This document shows, one piece after another, positions 1 through 10,973 of a stretch of DNA of 64,000 nt. Below the pieces are notes generated by a model. It was given only the letters and a program-made list of their open reading frames with translations, was not told where the DNA came from and made no database searches. The stretch lies in the NCBI RefSeq assembly GCF_901000735.1, contig NC_081546.1, positions 5,213,001 to 5,277,000 of the forward strand. Reading direction: 5' to 3'. Within the stretch, counting starts at the first letter, position 1. Each line of letters starts with the position of its first letter. This stretch comes from Corylus avellana (taxonomy: Eukaryota; Streptophyta; Magnoliopsida; Fagales; Betulaceae). The position numbers were made by a program, and so were the translations under genes.

Positions 1-114
1 CAGGATTTAAGAGCAACCCTTGCAATTTATTTGAACATTATCTATAGTTGAAACTACACACAGTGACACCGACACACACAAGAAAAAGGAAGGATCTCAA
101 ATCATGTTCAATAT
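1..114. other. left flank of the retrotransposon, no gene recognised
   Basis: This is host DNA continuing the target site (AATAT at 110-114). It is probably intron of the minus-strand gene whose first exon is at 10891-10973. It contains a short CA-rich run (61-80) and no convincing splice acceptor. Confidence 0.4.
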
Positions 115-787
115 TGTTAATGCATAGTTTTCCAAAGATGACGTGGCACAACCTCCGGGAAGTATAACGATGTCTGAGGATGCATCGGCCTTGCACACAA
201 GAACAAACAAAAGGATTAGAGTCCCCGGTGGGGATACTCCGATGCCTAAGTCAGTGATAAGTGAGAGAAAAGATGTAAGCAACAATAAGCCAAGATAGCA
301 AGAGTTGCGATTACCTTAACATTGACAAATGACTTGTATTTATAGACATGAGAGGAGTTTGATCTCCCACACATTTCGGAGCCTTATCCCTTGATTTCTA
401 TCATGCAGGTATTTGAAAAAGGGATGAGCTTTGTTAGCTGCCCCTTGATCCTAGTATCCTAGGATCACGGAACAGATGTGCCGCTTCTGTGATGTTAAGT
501 TCGAGTGTACAAGTAGGACTCGGTCACCCACATTAGCTTAGGTGCTAACTGACGTATCCTGATTGATATAGATGATCTACGCATTGGATGATAAGATTAT
601 ATCTCCATGGTAGAATGACCAATGTGCCCTTCAGCCTTTGACTATCTTGGCCCATGAGTTATGTCTCAGACTGAGAGCCAGAGACCTCCTCGGGCTAAGT
701 CGACTGAGGGCTTAACGGCCCAGCATATTTATGGATTTTTGGGCTTTAGGCCCATCGGGCTCTATGTGACTGATCCATGACCCAACA
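115..787 (-). repeat. 3' LTR (left copy)
   Basis: It starts TGTTAATGCA and ends GACCCAACA, giving the usual TG..CA ends. It is collinear with 10086-10769 except for an 11-nt indel near position 234, where the right copy has extra bases. AATAT precedes it at 110-114. In element orientation this is the downstream LTR. Confidence 0.93.
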
Positions 788-802
788 GTTACCCCAAAAT
801 TT
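788..802 (-). other. polypurine tract of the retrotransposon
   Basis: Directly inside the 3' LTR the minus strand reads AAATTTTGGGGTAAC. The GGGG run abutting the LTR is in the place expected for the plus-strand primer, but the tract is short and interrupted, so the call is positional. Confidence 0.5.
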
Positions 803-1208
803 CCTGGTCTGGATGACTATGAAAATTTTTTGTGTTCACTAGAGATGGATCGGTCTCCCGATGTCCGACTCCTGATAACAATATGTTTGAGGTCTCCGAG
901 GGGAAACCTTAATTTCAGGTCCGAGTTTTGGCGGGACTTCTCCCGCTAATTCTTTCCCGAGATATTCAATATCTCCTGAGGGGCTGTCGATCCATCTGTC
1001 TTCCGATTGCAATGACTGAGCGCGCGTCCACATGTCAGTATTGGAATGGTGGTCTGTTAAGCTACCATGCGTCATCATTAACAAGTGATAGCACGCGCCT
1101 ACTGTGACATTTAATGCGCACCTTCCCGAAGCGTCATCTAGGGTTTCAAGGCCCCGATGCCTTTTCATCTTCTCAGACTTCTCAGGCTTCTCGACTTCTC
1201 AAACTTAC

Positions 1209-1216
1209 TATAAAAA
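1209..1216 (+). promoter_or_regulatory. TATA box for the antisense accessory gene
   Basis: CTATAAAAAGG is a strong plant TATA match on the plus strand, opposite to the retrotransposon's own transcription. It lies about 100 bp before the first plus-strand open frame that leads into the accessory gene, with a pyrimidine-rich stretch downstream as in plant leaders. Confidence 0.6.
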
Positions 1217-1311
1217 GGGGTTTTCTCCTTTCAGTTCACATTTTCTGTTTTCTGACCCCTTGAAACTCCATTGTTGCTTGCGAAAGATTTGCTTCTCTTC
1301 CAACCCCCCAA

Positions 1312-3850
1312 TTGGCTTGCTTCCATTCTAATTTCTTTTCTTATTATTTCTTTTTTAGAGTAGTATTTTTCAGGGTTTCAATCGATCGAACTCTTCCTTT
1401 CCCTTCTTGTGAGCAGTTTGTTCATCCTGACAATCCAATACTTAAGTATTTGGATTTGTTATTGCTGTTCATTGAACTCGCAGTTGATCGTCTTTGTCTG
1501 TCTGTTGCCCATTTAATGATTCGTAGTCCTTATCCTTGTATTCCTCGGTCATTATACCCTAAGTTTTTGTACCTTATGGGTGATGGAGAAGGCTTTGGCT
1601 CGGACGGCGGGGGTTCTTATCCTGCCATGTGGAAGGTTGCCTTATCATCGAAGGATGAAAGGCGAGTTAGGCTGGATTGTTACATACCGAAGTCGGTAAC
1701 GCTTTAGTTTGATGATGAACAAAAAGGCGCCATAGTGAGTGCCGAGGAGCATAAAGTCTGCCTATACGAGGAGATGTTCCGTGCAGGTCTCAGACTACAC
1801 TTCCCGAGGCACACTCGAGTGAACACGATTACGACCTGGGCCCGAGAGCATGAGAGTGCTACTCTATTTAAGACCTTGGTCACTTCAACCAAGTTGAAAT
1901 ATTATCTATATACTCCCAGGTCCGGTCTCAGTAAATCAAAGAGACCAAGAGATGTGGCGCCCGAGGTCGTGCAGAAACAGACCGCCCCAGAGGGTAGGGC
2001 GTTTGAGGCCATAAAGAGGCCAACTCCTGCTACAGAGGGTGCGGTGCCTGAAGCCGTGAAGAGACCCCGTCCGGATGGGGTTCAGTCGGTAGTGTGGCCA
2101 ATTAAAAGGGATGTGAAGAGGGCGCCTATGAAGAAGAACATCAAGCGTCTGGGAGATAAGCCCTCGAAGACTCCTGTTTTGAGGCTTGCTGACGAGCCTG
2201 AGGAGGCCGAGCAGCCAGTGCTCAAAAAGGTCAGGGTGACCGAGCCGACAAGGTCCCCAGATGTTGTTGCTGCGGGCAAGCAAAAGGTTGCCTAACTTTT
2301 GGCAGCTCGAAGGAAGGGGAGCTCTAAGCCTGTTGTTCGCCCGGACAGTGCATACCGCTAGCCCATTTCTCTTGTCTCCTTCTCGACGGTTCTTTTAGCC
2401 GAGCTTGCCAATGTCCCGACTCCTTTAATTGCTGCAGAGTCGGTTACTCCAATTCACTCAGGTCTTAACATCAATCGCATCCTGGAGGAGGTTGTGATGG
2501 AGGTATACTCAGACGCCTCGATGGGGAACGAGGACAAAAGGCCCGAGCCTGTGATTCCTGTAGCTGAGTTGGTAGGACCATCAGTTACAGAGACACAGAA
2601 AGAGATGCAAGCTGATGCTAGCTCTCAGGCACCTTGCCCGAGTGAGGCTTTGGCTATAACTGCTCTTGACGTGCAGGAGTTTGCAGCTCAAGGCGATTCT
2701 GCCGCGAGTGAGTCTAGGGTGCAACCTCCTGGCGTCGGATGGTCGGTGGGTTATCCCCTTACTAAACTCGGAGGTGATCTTCTAGGGAACCCTTTCTCTG
2801 CCTTGGTGGCTTTGGTGCCCCATGATCAATTGACTGGGCAACGTGATCACACAGCCCGAGGCATGGTGAAGGCCTGCCTCTACTATCAGCTTGTTGTAAG
2901 TATCATTTTTTCCTCCAACTGTTTTGCATTGCTTTGTATATACTAATCTTTTTTCTTTTGTTTCAAAGCATGATAAGGTCGTTGTTCCTTTACTGGGACT
3001 TCATGGAAGTTATACAAAACTCGGCTGAGGAGTCCGACAACTTGAAAGCTAAATTCGAGGAGTTTGAGCAAAAATTGTCGGAGTCCGAGGCTGATAATAC
3101 AAAACTAAGGGGAGTTATCTCCCAACAAGATGCAAAATTGCTGGCTATCGGTCAGCATCAATCTCTGATTCAAACTGAAACTGCCGAGGCCGCAGCTGCT
3201 TGGGCTGCAGCGGAAAAAAACTTTTGGATTTGATTGCTAAGGTGGAAACTCTTCAAGCTGACAATGGTCGCCTTTAAGAAGAAAATTTGATAATAAAGGA
3301 GGACCAGAGTCGGCTTGAGGAGAGGCTTGTTGAGATCCTGAGGCAGGTCAGAGAGGCTCAAGCCGAGAGGGATGTCCAGAGGGCAGTGGTAGAGGATGCT
3401 TGCTCAGCTCAGACAGTGGATGAAGAGAGGAGGAAGTTTTTCAAAGATAAACTCAAGAAGACCGAGCTTCAGCTACAAGAAGCCGATGACCGAGCCCGCA
3501 AGTACAAGAAGTAGTTGTCATATGCCGCCTGGAGGCGCGACAATGCTTGGCTAGACGGGATTGTCTTCGGCTTTGAGACTTTCCGGGCTTTGGCTCAGGA
3601 TCCTTCCTGCTCTATAGACCTCAATACCGTGGAGGTCGATAATCTGCCCTTTACTAATGAAGCCCTTGAGCAGGTCATCTCGCTTGGACAGGAGCAAATG
3701 CCAAACGCCAAGGGGATCTTTGAATTTGGCTATACTCCTGGAGGTATAGACCAGCTCTCGGACAATGGCCTATCCGCGGAGCCTCAAGTCCCTATCGATG
3801 CAACTGCTGCCGCTAAGGCACTTGAGCTAACTAACCCAAAAAGGGTCTGA
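1312..3850 (+). pseudogene. antisense accessory gene of the Tat retrotransposon (Transposase_28-like), broken
   Basis: Plus-strand coding sequence fills the region between pol and the 3' LTR, opposite to gag-pol. Frames 1312-1707, 1735-2295 and 2494-2895 are in one phase and separated by in-frame stops at 1705, 2293 and 2359. The segment from CYIPKSV through VCLYEEMFRAGLRLHFPRHT matches the start of the 'putative gypsy type transposon' family (PF04195). A Pro/Lys-rich middle follows (1930-2290). A strong donor (GTT|GTAAGT, 2896) and acceptor (TTTCAAAG, 2968) define a 73-bp intron. After it comes a coiled coil (ESDNLKAKFEEFEQKLSESE; EERLVEILRQVREAQAERD) and a conserved tail (WRRDNAWLDGIVFGFETFRA) to 3850, with two frame shifts and a TAG at 3512. 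In Grande elements the comparable gene encodes a nuclear protein; its function here is unknown. Confidence 0.72.
2896..2968 (+). other. intron of the antisense accessory gene
   Basis: The 5' site GTAAGT is consensus, the interior is T-rich, and the 3' site is TTTGTTTCAAAG. The flanking coding frames are interrupted exactly here. A spliced intron on this strand shows the gene was expressed opposite to the retrotransposon genome, because sense splicing would not recognise these sites. Confidence 0.6.
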
Positions 3851-4108
3851 TTGTATTTTCATTTTTTTTTTTGGTACATTTTTAACAGTAATGAAAGACT
3901 TTTTATTTGACTTCTTTGCATTAGATAATTGTTCATACAATTTTATCTTTTTTCCTGCAATTTAGAAGAGAACTTGAAAACAATAATCACCTCTTTAACC
4001 ATTAAGTTCCAACCCCCCTTGGATATCTGTCCGAGGGTTTAGTTGAGAAGATCCCCTCGGATTGCCTGCCTGAGAGGTTAATAATGAGCTGAACTTATAG
4101 TGAGTTTA

Positions 4109-4250
4109 GAGGTGAGTTATAGTCTCTTCGACTGTCTCTCTCTAACTACCTTCAGAAACCTGTCCGAGAGGTAAGTTGAGAGGTGAGTTATAGTCTCTTC
4201 GATTGTTTCCTTTGACTACCTTCGGAAACCTGTCCGAGAAGTGAGTCGAG
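4109..4250. repeat. 71-bp tandem repeat in the retrotransposon 3' region
   Basis: Two adjacent units of 71 bp both run from GAGGTGAGTTATAGTCTCTT to CCTGTCCGAGA, with a few substitutions, and a decayed partial copy lies just upstream (about 4020-4108). Between pol and the accessory gene, 3851-4392 otherwise contains no recognisable coding sequence. Confidence 0.8.
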
Positions 4251-4392
4251 AGGGGCCACTAACTTCATACTCTTTTAGGGTTGCAGTCTTTTCAAGTGGT
4301 GCAACTCCAGGAGATTTTTATTCGATGAAACAAGTCATAAAAGGAAAGAAATAAATCAAAATAACAATAAATATGTTTTACGAAATTACAAC

Positions 4393-5498
4393 TTAAACAA
4401 AGTACTTTTTGAGATGCTCGGCATTCCAGTGCCTGGGGAGTGTCTTTCCCTCAGAATCCTCGAGGTAGTAAGCTCCCGCTCTTCGGCACTAGGTCACTTT
4501 GTAAGGTCCTTCCCAATTGGGAGCTAACTTGCCCTCGGTTGGATCTTTGGTGGCGATGGTAACTTTTCGCAAGACCAAGTCTCCGACTTTGAAGCTTCGA
4601 TGTTTGACCTTTTTGTTGAAATACCGACCTACTCTCTCCTGGTATGCTGACATGGACACTTGAGCTTGATTTTGCTTCTCTTATAGCAGATCTAGATGCA
4701 GTAGTAAGCCTTCATCATTATTCTTAGGCCAAAAAGTTTCTACTCGGAAGCTGCCTGAGCCCACCTCAGCAAGTATAACCGCCTCGGTTCCGAAGGCCGG
4801 AGCATAGGGAGTTTCCTCGGTTGGAGTTCTTCTCGTAGTCCGATACGCCCATAGAACCTCTGGAAGATCTTCCACCTAATCTCATTTTCGATCACCAAGT
4901 TTCTTCTTCAAAAGTTTGAAGATTGACTTGTTAGTGATTTCAACTTGCCCGTTTGCCTGGGGATGCCCAGGGGATGAGAAGTAATTTCTTATGCAGAGCT
5001 TGGCACACCATTCTCTGAATGAATCGCAGTCGAATTGTTTTTCATTATCCGTGACGAATGCGTGTGGAATGCCGTATCGACAGATGACATTCTTCCATAA
5101 AAACTTATCTATGCTCTTAGCTGTTATATTCACTAGGGCCTCCACTTCTACCCACTTCATAAAATAATCCACAGCTACCACTGCAAACCGAACACCCCCC
5201 TTTCCTCAAGGTAGTGGTCCTACTATATCTACCCCCATTGCGAGAAGGGCCATGGTGATGAGACTGAGCTCAATTCCTCTGGGGGTTGTTTGGTAATATT
5301 GGTGAAAAGTTGGCATTTGTCGCAATGTCTGACCATCTCTACTGAGTCCTTGGTCATGTTAGGCCAATAGAAGCCTGCCCGGACCGCTTTGTGTGCCAAC
5401 ATTCTTGCGCCTGAATGACTCCCGCAAATACCTTCGTGAATCTCACGAAGTATGTAATTACCTTCTTCCTTTGAAACACATTTAAGAAGTGGTAACAT
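4393..5498 (-). pseudogene. integrase of the retrotransposon, broken
   Basis: 5229-5498 has the N-terminal zinc-binding HHCC pattern (HEGICGSHSG...MVRHCDKCQ). 4882-5181 holds the DDE core: VDYFMKWVE for the first Asp, VTDNEKQF for the second and ANGQVE for the Glu, all present. 4681-4875 carries the conserved LWAYRTTRRTPTEETPYAPAFGTEA segment in part, and the frame can be followed through stops to RHWNAEHLKKYFV and a TAA at 4393-4395. The catalytic residues survive, but stops between subdomains kill the gene. Confidence 0.85.
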
Positions 5499-5519
5499 GA
5501 AACCTCGTTTGTATAAGGT

Positions 5520-7601
5520 TTAATTTACCATTGTAAATCTAACAGCCTTTTTCATTAACTGGATAGCCGACTTCTTTCCTGTGGGGAGAATCCTTTTCTC
5601 CAGATATTCCACCACTTCCTTCTGCCAATCTAGTATCGCCTCGGCTGTTGAGACCAAGACTACCTCAGTTATAGTAGGTCGGGACAAAGTTTGAATTATC
5701 TCTTCAGATTTGCCTACAGACTCCTCGGTTGATGTGATCCGAGCAAGGTGGTTTGCTCTTTCATTTTCTTCCCTTGGGATTTTCACGATGCAGAACTTCT
5801 TGAAAGAATTCTGCAAGTCTTGTACCTTTGATAAATGCAGCTTCATTTTTTCTCCCTTGGCTTCGAATTCCCCTTGGATGTGCTCGACGATCACTTGAGA
5901 ATCACTTCATAGCTCAATGAATTCTGCTCCCATCTCTTGAGCTAGGCTAAGTCCAACTATTACGGCCTCATATTCAGCCTTATTGTTGGTAGTTTTAAAC
6001 TCCAACTTTATGGAGCTGCGCAGCTCTTCTCCTTCTGGGGTGATTAATATTACTCCAGCTCCACCGTGTCTTCTTGTGGATGACCTATCCACATAAACCA
6101 CCCAAGTTTCATCCCTCGGCCACTGCGCTGCATCTGGCAGATTAGTAAATTTTGCTAGAAAGTCCGCGAATGCCTGGCCTTTGATGGAGTTCCGAGGAAG
6201 GAATTCAATATCATACTCTCTAAGTTCAATTGCCCAGTTGGCCAGTCTCTCGGACAAATCTAGCTTACGAAGCACCTTTCTGAGAGGGTATTCAGTGAGA
6301 ACCCTTATCGTGTGAGCTTGAAAATAGGGCCAAAGTTTCCTTGACGCTATGGTAAGAGCGAAGGCAAGTTTTTCCATCTAAGGGTATCTCCCCTCGGCCC
6401 CTTTTAGTGCTCGGCTGATAAAGTACATAGGTTTTTGTACCCCTTCTTCTTCTCGTACAAGAGCTGCACTTACTGTTGTTGGAGAGACAGCCAAGTATAA
6501 GTATAATACTTCTCCTAGGACTGTTCGGCTTAGCAAAGGTGGGTTGACTAAATACTTCTTTAGTTCCCCGAAAGCCTCTTCGCACTTCTTAGACCACTCA
6601 AAGGCCTTCCTCAGGATTTTAAAGAACAGCAAACACTTATTAGTGAATCGAGAAATGAATCGGTTAAGTGTTGTTATCCTACCTATCAGTTGTTGGAGCT
6701 GCTTCGTATTCCTTAGAGACTGCATATCCAAAACTGCTTGGATCTTTTCTGGGTTAGCTTTGATTCCTCGGTTTAACACCATATAGCTGAGGAACTTTCC
6801 AAAGAACACTTCGAATGCACACTTTGCAGGATTCAGCTTCATCCCATACTTTTTGAACGTTTCAAACATTTTATGTAGGTATGCTGTATGGTTCTATGGC
6901 AACATGCTTTTGACTAGCATGTCATCCACGTACACCTCCATGTTCCGCCCGATCTGCTCTCAGAACATCTTGTTTACCAATCTCTGGTATGTCGCCCTTG
7001 GATTCTTTAGACCGAAGGGCATGACCTTATAGCAATACAGGCTTCGGTCGGTGATAAATGCAGTCTTCTCTCTATCTTCCGGGTGCATATAAATCTGGTT
7101 ATAACCAGAAAAGGCATCTATAAAACTGAGCAAACCATACCCCGATGTTGAATCGACCAGCTTGTCGATGTGAGGCAGAGGAAAGCTGTCTTTTGGACAA
7201 GCTTTGTTGAAGTCGGTGAAGTCTAAACACATTCTCCACTTCCCATTGGATTTTATACTACATTGGCTATCCAATCGGGATAGTGCACTTCTTCATTAAA
7301 CCGAGCTCTGCAGCTTCTCTACTTCCTCGGCTATCGCCATGTTTCACTCAGGAGTGAATTTTCTTCTCTTTTGCTTTACTGGTTACACACTGGGATCCAC
7401 ATTGAGCTGGTGAAATATTTCTTCGGGGCTAATGCCAGGCATGTCTTCATGCGTCCATGCAAACACCTCTAAATTCTTTTTCAAGAAAGTGACGAGGCCT
7501 TCTTGGACATCCGAGGAGAGCTGAGAACCAACCTTAACAACTTTGCCATCTGCTACTATCACGTCCTCTAGCGTCTCAGCAGGCTCGCCCTTCGGTTTGC
7601 C
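5520..7601 (-). pseudogene. reverse transcriptase and two RNase H domains of pol, broken
   Basis: RT motifs run in order: WRMCLDFTDFNKACPKDSFP near 7220, FIDAFSGYNQI near 7110, MPFGLKNPRATYQRLVNKMF ending in a stop at 6960, then the catalytic YVDD box just beyond it (about 6922-6933). The thumb and first RNase H lie in 6378-6869, ending with a stop after GAEGRYP. The next frame (5907-6377) completes that RNase H and then starts the archaeal-type second RNase H (WVVYVDRSSTRR, TTNNKAEYEAVI). This is cut by a TGA before SDSQVIVEHIQGEFEAKG (5520-5894). At the last catalytic site, where relatives have N-A-D, this copy has N-H. At least three in-frame stops separate the pieces. Confidence 0.88.
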
Positions 7602-8675
7602 TTACTTTCTACTTCCCACGGTGCTCACCGTCAAAGGTGTTACCTCTGAAGGCTTCTTCAGGGAAGTTATGTAACACTTCCTTGCTGTAGTTTGGCCACC
7701 CTTGACCTCTCTGATACCTTCCTCTATTGGGAACTTCGTCTTCAGATGGTAAGTTGAAGTTACCGCTTTCAACTTATTCAAGGCTGGTTGACTGATTATT
7801 GCGTTGTAAGCAAATGGTCGGTTGACTACCAAGAAGACTACCATGACAGTTGACTGCTTAGGAGCTGTTCCTGCTGTTACTGGTAGTGAGATAATTCTGA
7901 TAGGTTGGACTTGCCCTCCCGCAAATCCAACTAAGGGAGAGCCAAATGGTGTGATCCTACTACGATCAATGCCCATCTGTTTGAAAACTGGCCAATAGAG
8001 GATGTCAGCCGAGCTTCCATTTTTTATTAGAATCCGGTGGAGCAAATGGTTGGCTACAGTCACTGTTACCACCAATGTATCATCATGAGGCATCATTACG
8101 CCCTTTGCATCTTCCTCGGTGAATGATAAAACCATGGGCTCTTGTTTCAAGGTCTTAGCAAACCCTTCAAGGAAGAGAACCTCCTCTGTCTGCACCCTTC
8201 TAGCATGGGCTCTTCTAGCTGAGTTGGACTCCCCTCCACCAGCTATTCCTCCTGAAATGGTTAGGATTTCTCCTACTACATTAGGATTCTGAGGTGGGGG
8301 ACAAGCATCCCGATCATTCCTCGGCTTAGCTTGCTGATTATGTGCTGGGTCGACATACCGATCATCCCTCGAGCCATTACCATGTCTTGGCCTTTGGTCT
8401 CGGCCTCCAACGGCTTCTCGGTTCCCCTCAAGCGGCAGGGGTTGCTGATGATCTCTTCCTCTGTCCCTCTCGTCTGCCAGGAACCTTACTAGTTTGCCAT
8501 TCCTAATGAAGGATTCTATCTCTTGACGAAGAGATACACACTCCTTTATCAAGTGGCTGACTTCATTGTGATATTGGCAAAACTTGGTATGGTCTCGCTT
8601 TGATGCGAGACCCTTCATCCTTGTTGGCCATTTGAAGTTGGGGCCCCTTCTGATCTCTATCAACACCTCGGTCAT
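7602..8675 (-). pseudogene. gag C-terminus plus aspartic protease of the retrotransposon
   Basis: This is an open frame of 357 codons. Near its start is the gag zinc-knuckle-like motif CQYHNEVSHLIKEC, followed by a basic, Arg/Asp-rich linker. The retropepsin domain follows, with FTEEDAKGVMMPHDDTLVV leading into ILIKNGSSADIL. In relatives the catalytic motif is D-x-G-S-S-A-D; here the catalytic Asp position is occupied by Lys, so the protease should be inactive. The frame ends at 7602 and upstream RT sequence continues past it. It is the longest intact frame in the element. Confidence 0.8.
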
Positions 8676-8816
8676 GCTGGTGTTTAATGGAGTGAACTTG
8701 CTGAGTTTTCGTTGAGAGTCATTCCTTGGTTTAGGAGTTGAGTTGTCCTGCCACTTCGAGATTTTCTCCTGCTTCTTCCCGAAACTAGCCGATGCTACTC
8801 TTGCACTACTCTTCTC

Positions 8817-10026
8817 TCAGCGAGTCTCTTCTTGCCGAGTAGCCTTCTCTTGGGACTTCATCAAAGCCACCACCGTTTCCTCTTGATTGGTGTACTCGTT
8901 GGCTTTATTTATAAAGTGACGAAGAGTCACCATCGTAGTTTTCTTTGACAACTCGGCCATCAGTGGCCCCTCGGCTCTTACCCCATGCATCAGTGCATCG
9001 AGTACTGTTTGCTCACTTGGATTCTCTACCAATAACTTCTCCTTATTGAATCTGAGCATGAAGTCTTTTAGGGATTCATCCTTCCCTTGAACCAGAGAGA
9101 GTAGGTAAGTTAGACTTTTCTCCCTTTTTCGAGTAGCCAAAAATTGGGTGAGGAAGAGGCATCCCAGAGACTTGAAGTTATCCACAGACTTGGCTAGGAG
9201 TCTTGCGAACCACTCTTTAGCTACTCCTGCCAAGGTTAATGGAAACGCATTGCATGAGATTTCATCTGAGGTACCGTGGAGGATGAAGTGTGCTCGAAGG
9301 CCTTCCATATGTTCGCTAGGGTCTCCATTGCGTCATATTTGTTTATATGAGGCATCTTGAACTTGTCGGGTAGGGGAAAGTTCATCACCCTATCTGTGAA
9401 GGGTAGGTTGGTGTTATCCATGAGTTCCTCTGCCATCAACCCATTCTCGTTGTTGGCTATCTTGTCAACCATCTCGGCATACTTCCTCTTCAGGTCTCCC
9501 AGCTCAGCACTTACGTCGGTCTCATGGCAAGTATGGGATCTCTCATGATGAGATCTCTTGTGATGAGATTGGTCACGAGGGATCTCTCATGGCGTATCTC
9601 ACAATGAGACCTGCTGCGGTGAGGTCTCTCGGACCTGTCAGTACTGGACTCCTCGTGGTTATCCTCGTTCTTAGCATTGGACTTTTCACGGTTGCCTTTG
9701 TTCTGGACCGTAGTATGACGGTTGCCATGAACTGAACTCGCATTGCCTTCAATCTACTACCCTTGGCGAATGAGTTCTCGTCGCTCCCTTTCACTCCTTT
9801 CTTCACACTCCTTCTCCTGCCTTTCTTCTCGCTCACGCTCTCTTCGGCCATTGCGGCCTTCGACAGCCATGAGTTTGGTAGCAAGCTCCTCGTTTTGTTT
9901 CTTCAACGCGTCCATGGAAGTAGTCATCTGCTTCATGAACTCGATGAGGTCAGGAGGGGTAGTAGTTATGCCGGGCACCCCGGCTTGGCTTTTCGGCTGC
10001 TGTTGTGACGTACGTGTAGTTACCAT
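8817..10026 (-). pseudogene. retrotransposon gag (N-terminal and core), broken
   Basis: An ATG at 10026 opens a frame of 89 codons with a coiled-coil-like stretch (MKQMTTSMDALKKQNEELAT) and an Arg/Glu-rich tail that stops at 9757. Homology resumes after frame breaks in 9236-9472 and 8817-9308. There the Retrotrans_gag core is visible: WFARLL, a phenylalanine-rich capsid segment, and the family-typical region ending in TLRHFINKANEYTNQEE. The capsid core should package the RNA. At least two frame changes and stops make the gene non-functional. Another open frame at 9573-9884 is an overlapping shadow with no gag similarity. Confidence 0.8.
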
Positions 10027-10064
10027 TTCGGATTGTTGTCAGGAACTGATGAAATTTTCGATGT

Positions 10065-10082
10065 TTCCCACAAACAACGCCA
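10065..10082 (-). other. primer-binding site of the retrotransposon
   Basis: On the minus strand, three bases inside the 5' LTR, the sequence reads TGGCGTTGTTTGTGGGAA. It starts TGG, as plant primer sites complementary to a tRNA 3' CCA do, and resembles the TGGCGCCGTTnGTGGGAA sites of Tat elements. I did not match the tRNA itself. Confidence 0.65.
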
Positions 10083-10085
10083 AAC

Positions 10086-10769
10086 TATTAATGCACAGTT
10101 TTTCGAGGATGACGTGGCACAACCACCGGGAAGTATAACAATGTCCGAGGATGCGTCGGCCTTGCACACAAGAACAAACAGAAGGATTAGAGTCCCCAGT
10201 GGTCTCCCGACAGGGATACTCCGATGCTTAAGTTAGTGATGAGTGAGAGAAAAGATGTAAGCAACAACAAGCCATGATAGCAAGAGTTGTGATTACCTTA
10301 ACATTGACAAGTGACTTGTATTTATAGGCATGGGAGGAGTTTGATCTCTCACACGTTTCGAAGCCTTATCCCTTGATTTCTATCGTGCATGTACTTGAAA
10401 AAGGGATGAGGTTTGTTAGCTACCCCTTGATCCTAGTATCCTAGGATCACGGAACAGATGTGCCACTTTTGCGATGTTAAGTTCGAGTGTCCGAGTAGGA
10501 CTCGATCACCCACATTAGCTTAGGTGCTAATTGACGTATCCTGATTGATATAGATGATCTGGGCGTTGGATGATAAGATTATATCTCCATGGTGGAATGA
10601 CCTATGTGCCCTTCAGCCTTTGACTATCTTGGCCCATGAGTTATGTCTCAGACTGGGAGCCCAAGACCTCCTCGGGCTAAGTCGATCGAGGGCTTAACAG
10701 CCTAGCATATTTATGGAGTTTTGGGCTTTGGGCCCATTGGACTTTATGTGACTTGTCCATGACCCAACA
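10086..10769 (-). repeat. 5' LTR (right copy)
   Basis: This is the second copy of the 115-787 repeat. Its inner end reads TATTAATGCA, so the terminal TG has mutated to TA. Its outer end is GACCCAACA followed by AATAT (10770-10774). The primer-binding site lies just inside it. Confidence 0.93.
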
Positions 10770-10890
10770 AATATCTTTTCAAAGATATAGCACTTCACCC
10801 ATCACTGCAAAGAGAACTACAACGGGCTATACAAGGCAAAAAAAAAAAAAAATCAGAAAAAAAATAATAAAAAATAACTTGGGGCTTTAC

Positions 10891-10973
10891 CTGAAGAGAG
10901 AGGTTGTGGGGCTTGAGTTTGAGAGACCCAAATGGAAGAAAAGAATGAGAGTGAGAGAGATAGAGTTGGCCAT
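10891..10973 (-). CDS. first exon of an unidentified secreted-protein gene (partial)
   Basis: An ATG at 10973 in the context GCATGGCC opens 27 codons, MANSISLTLILFFHLGLSNS and onward, shaped like a signal peptide with a hydrophobic core from residue 6 to 17. The frame ends at a good donor, CTTCAG|GTAAAG (intron from 10890). No further exon is visible: the retrotransposon begins 120 bp downstream, and the remaining 114 bases at the left edge show no clear exon. The rest of the gene should lie beyond the left edge. An ATG four bases upstream opens another frame (MHGQLYLSHSHSF) that could read as a transit peptide instead. The family is unknown. Confidence 0.4.

Larger units (their letters stand above)
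115..10769 (-). mobile_element. Ty3/gypsy LTR retrotransposon, Tat lineage, degenerate
   Basis: Two direct repeats of 673 and 684 bp bound the element, and the 5-bp duplication AATAT lies at both outer ends (110-114 and 10770-10774). Reading on the minus strand, the order is 5' LTR (right), primer site, gag, protease, RT, RNase H, a second RNase H, integrase, a long non-coding 3' region and 3' LTR (left). The second, archaeal-type RNase H domain and an antisense gene in the 3' region are hallmarks of the Tat group (Grande, Retand, Ogre relatives). All coding frames carry stops or shifts, so the copy is dead. By hand count the first ~340 aligned LTR bases differ at about 28 sites, mostly transitions, plus one 11-nt indel, which suggests an old and methylated insertion. 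Confidence 0.93.

Noticed and set aside
9573..9884. 103-codon Arg/Ser-rich minus-strand frame
   Set aside because: It overlaps gag in another phase and has no gag similarity; it is a shadow of the Arg/Glu codon repeat.
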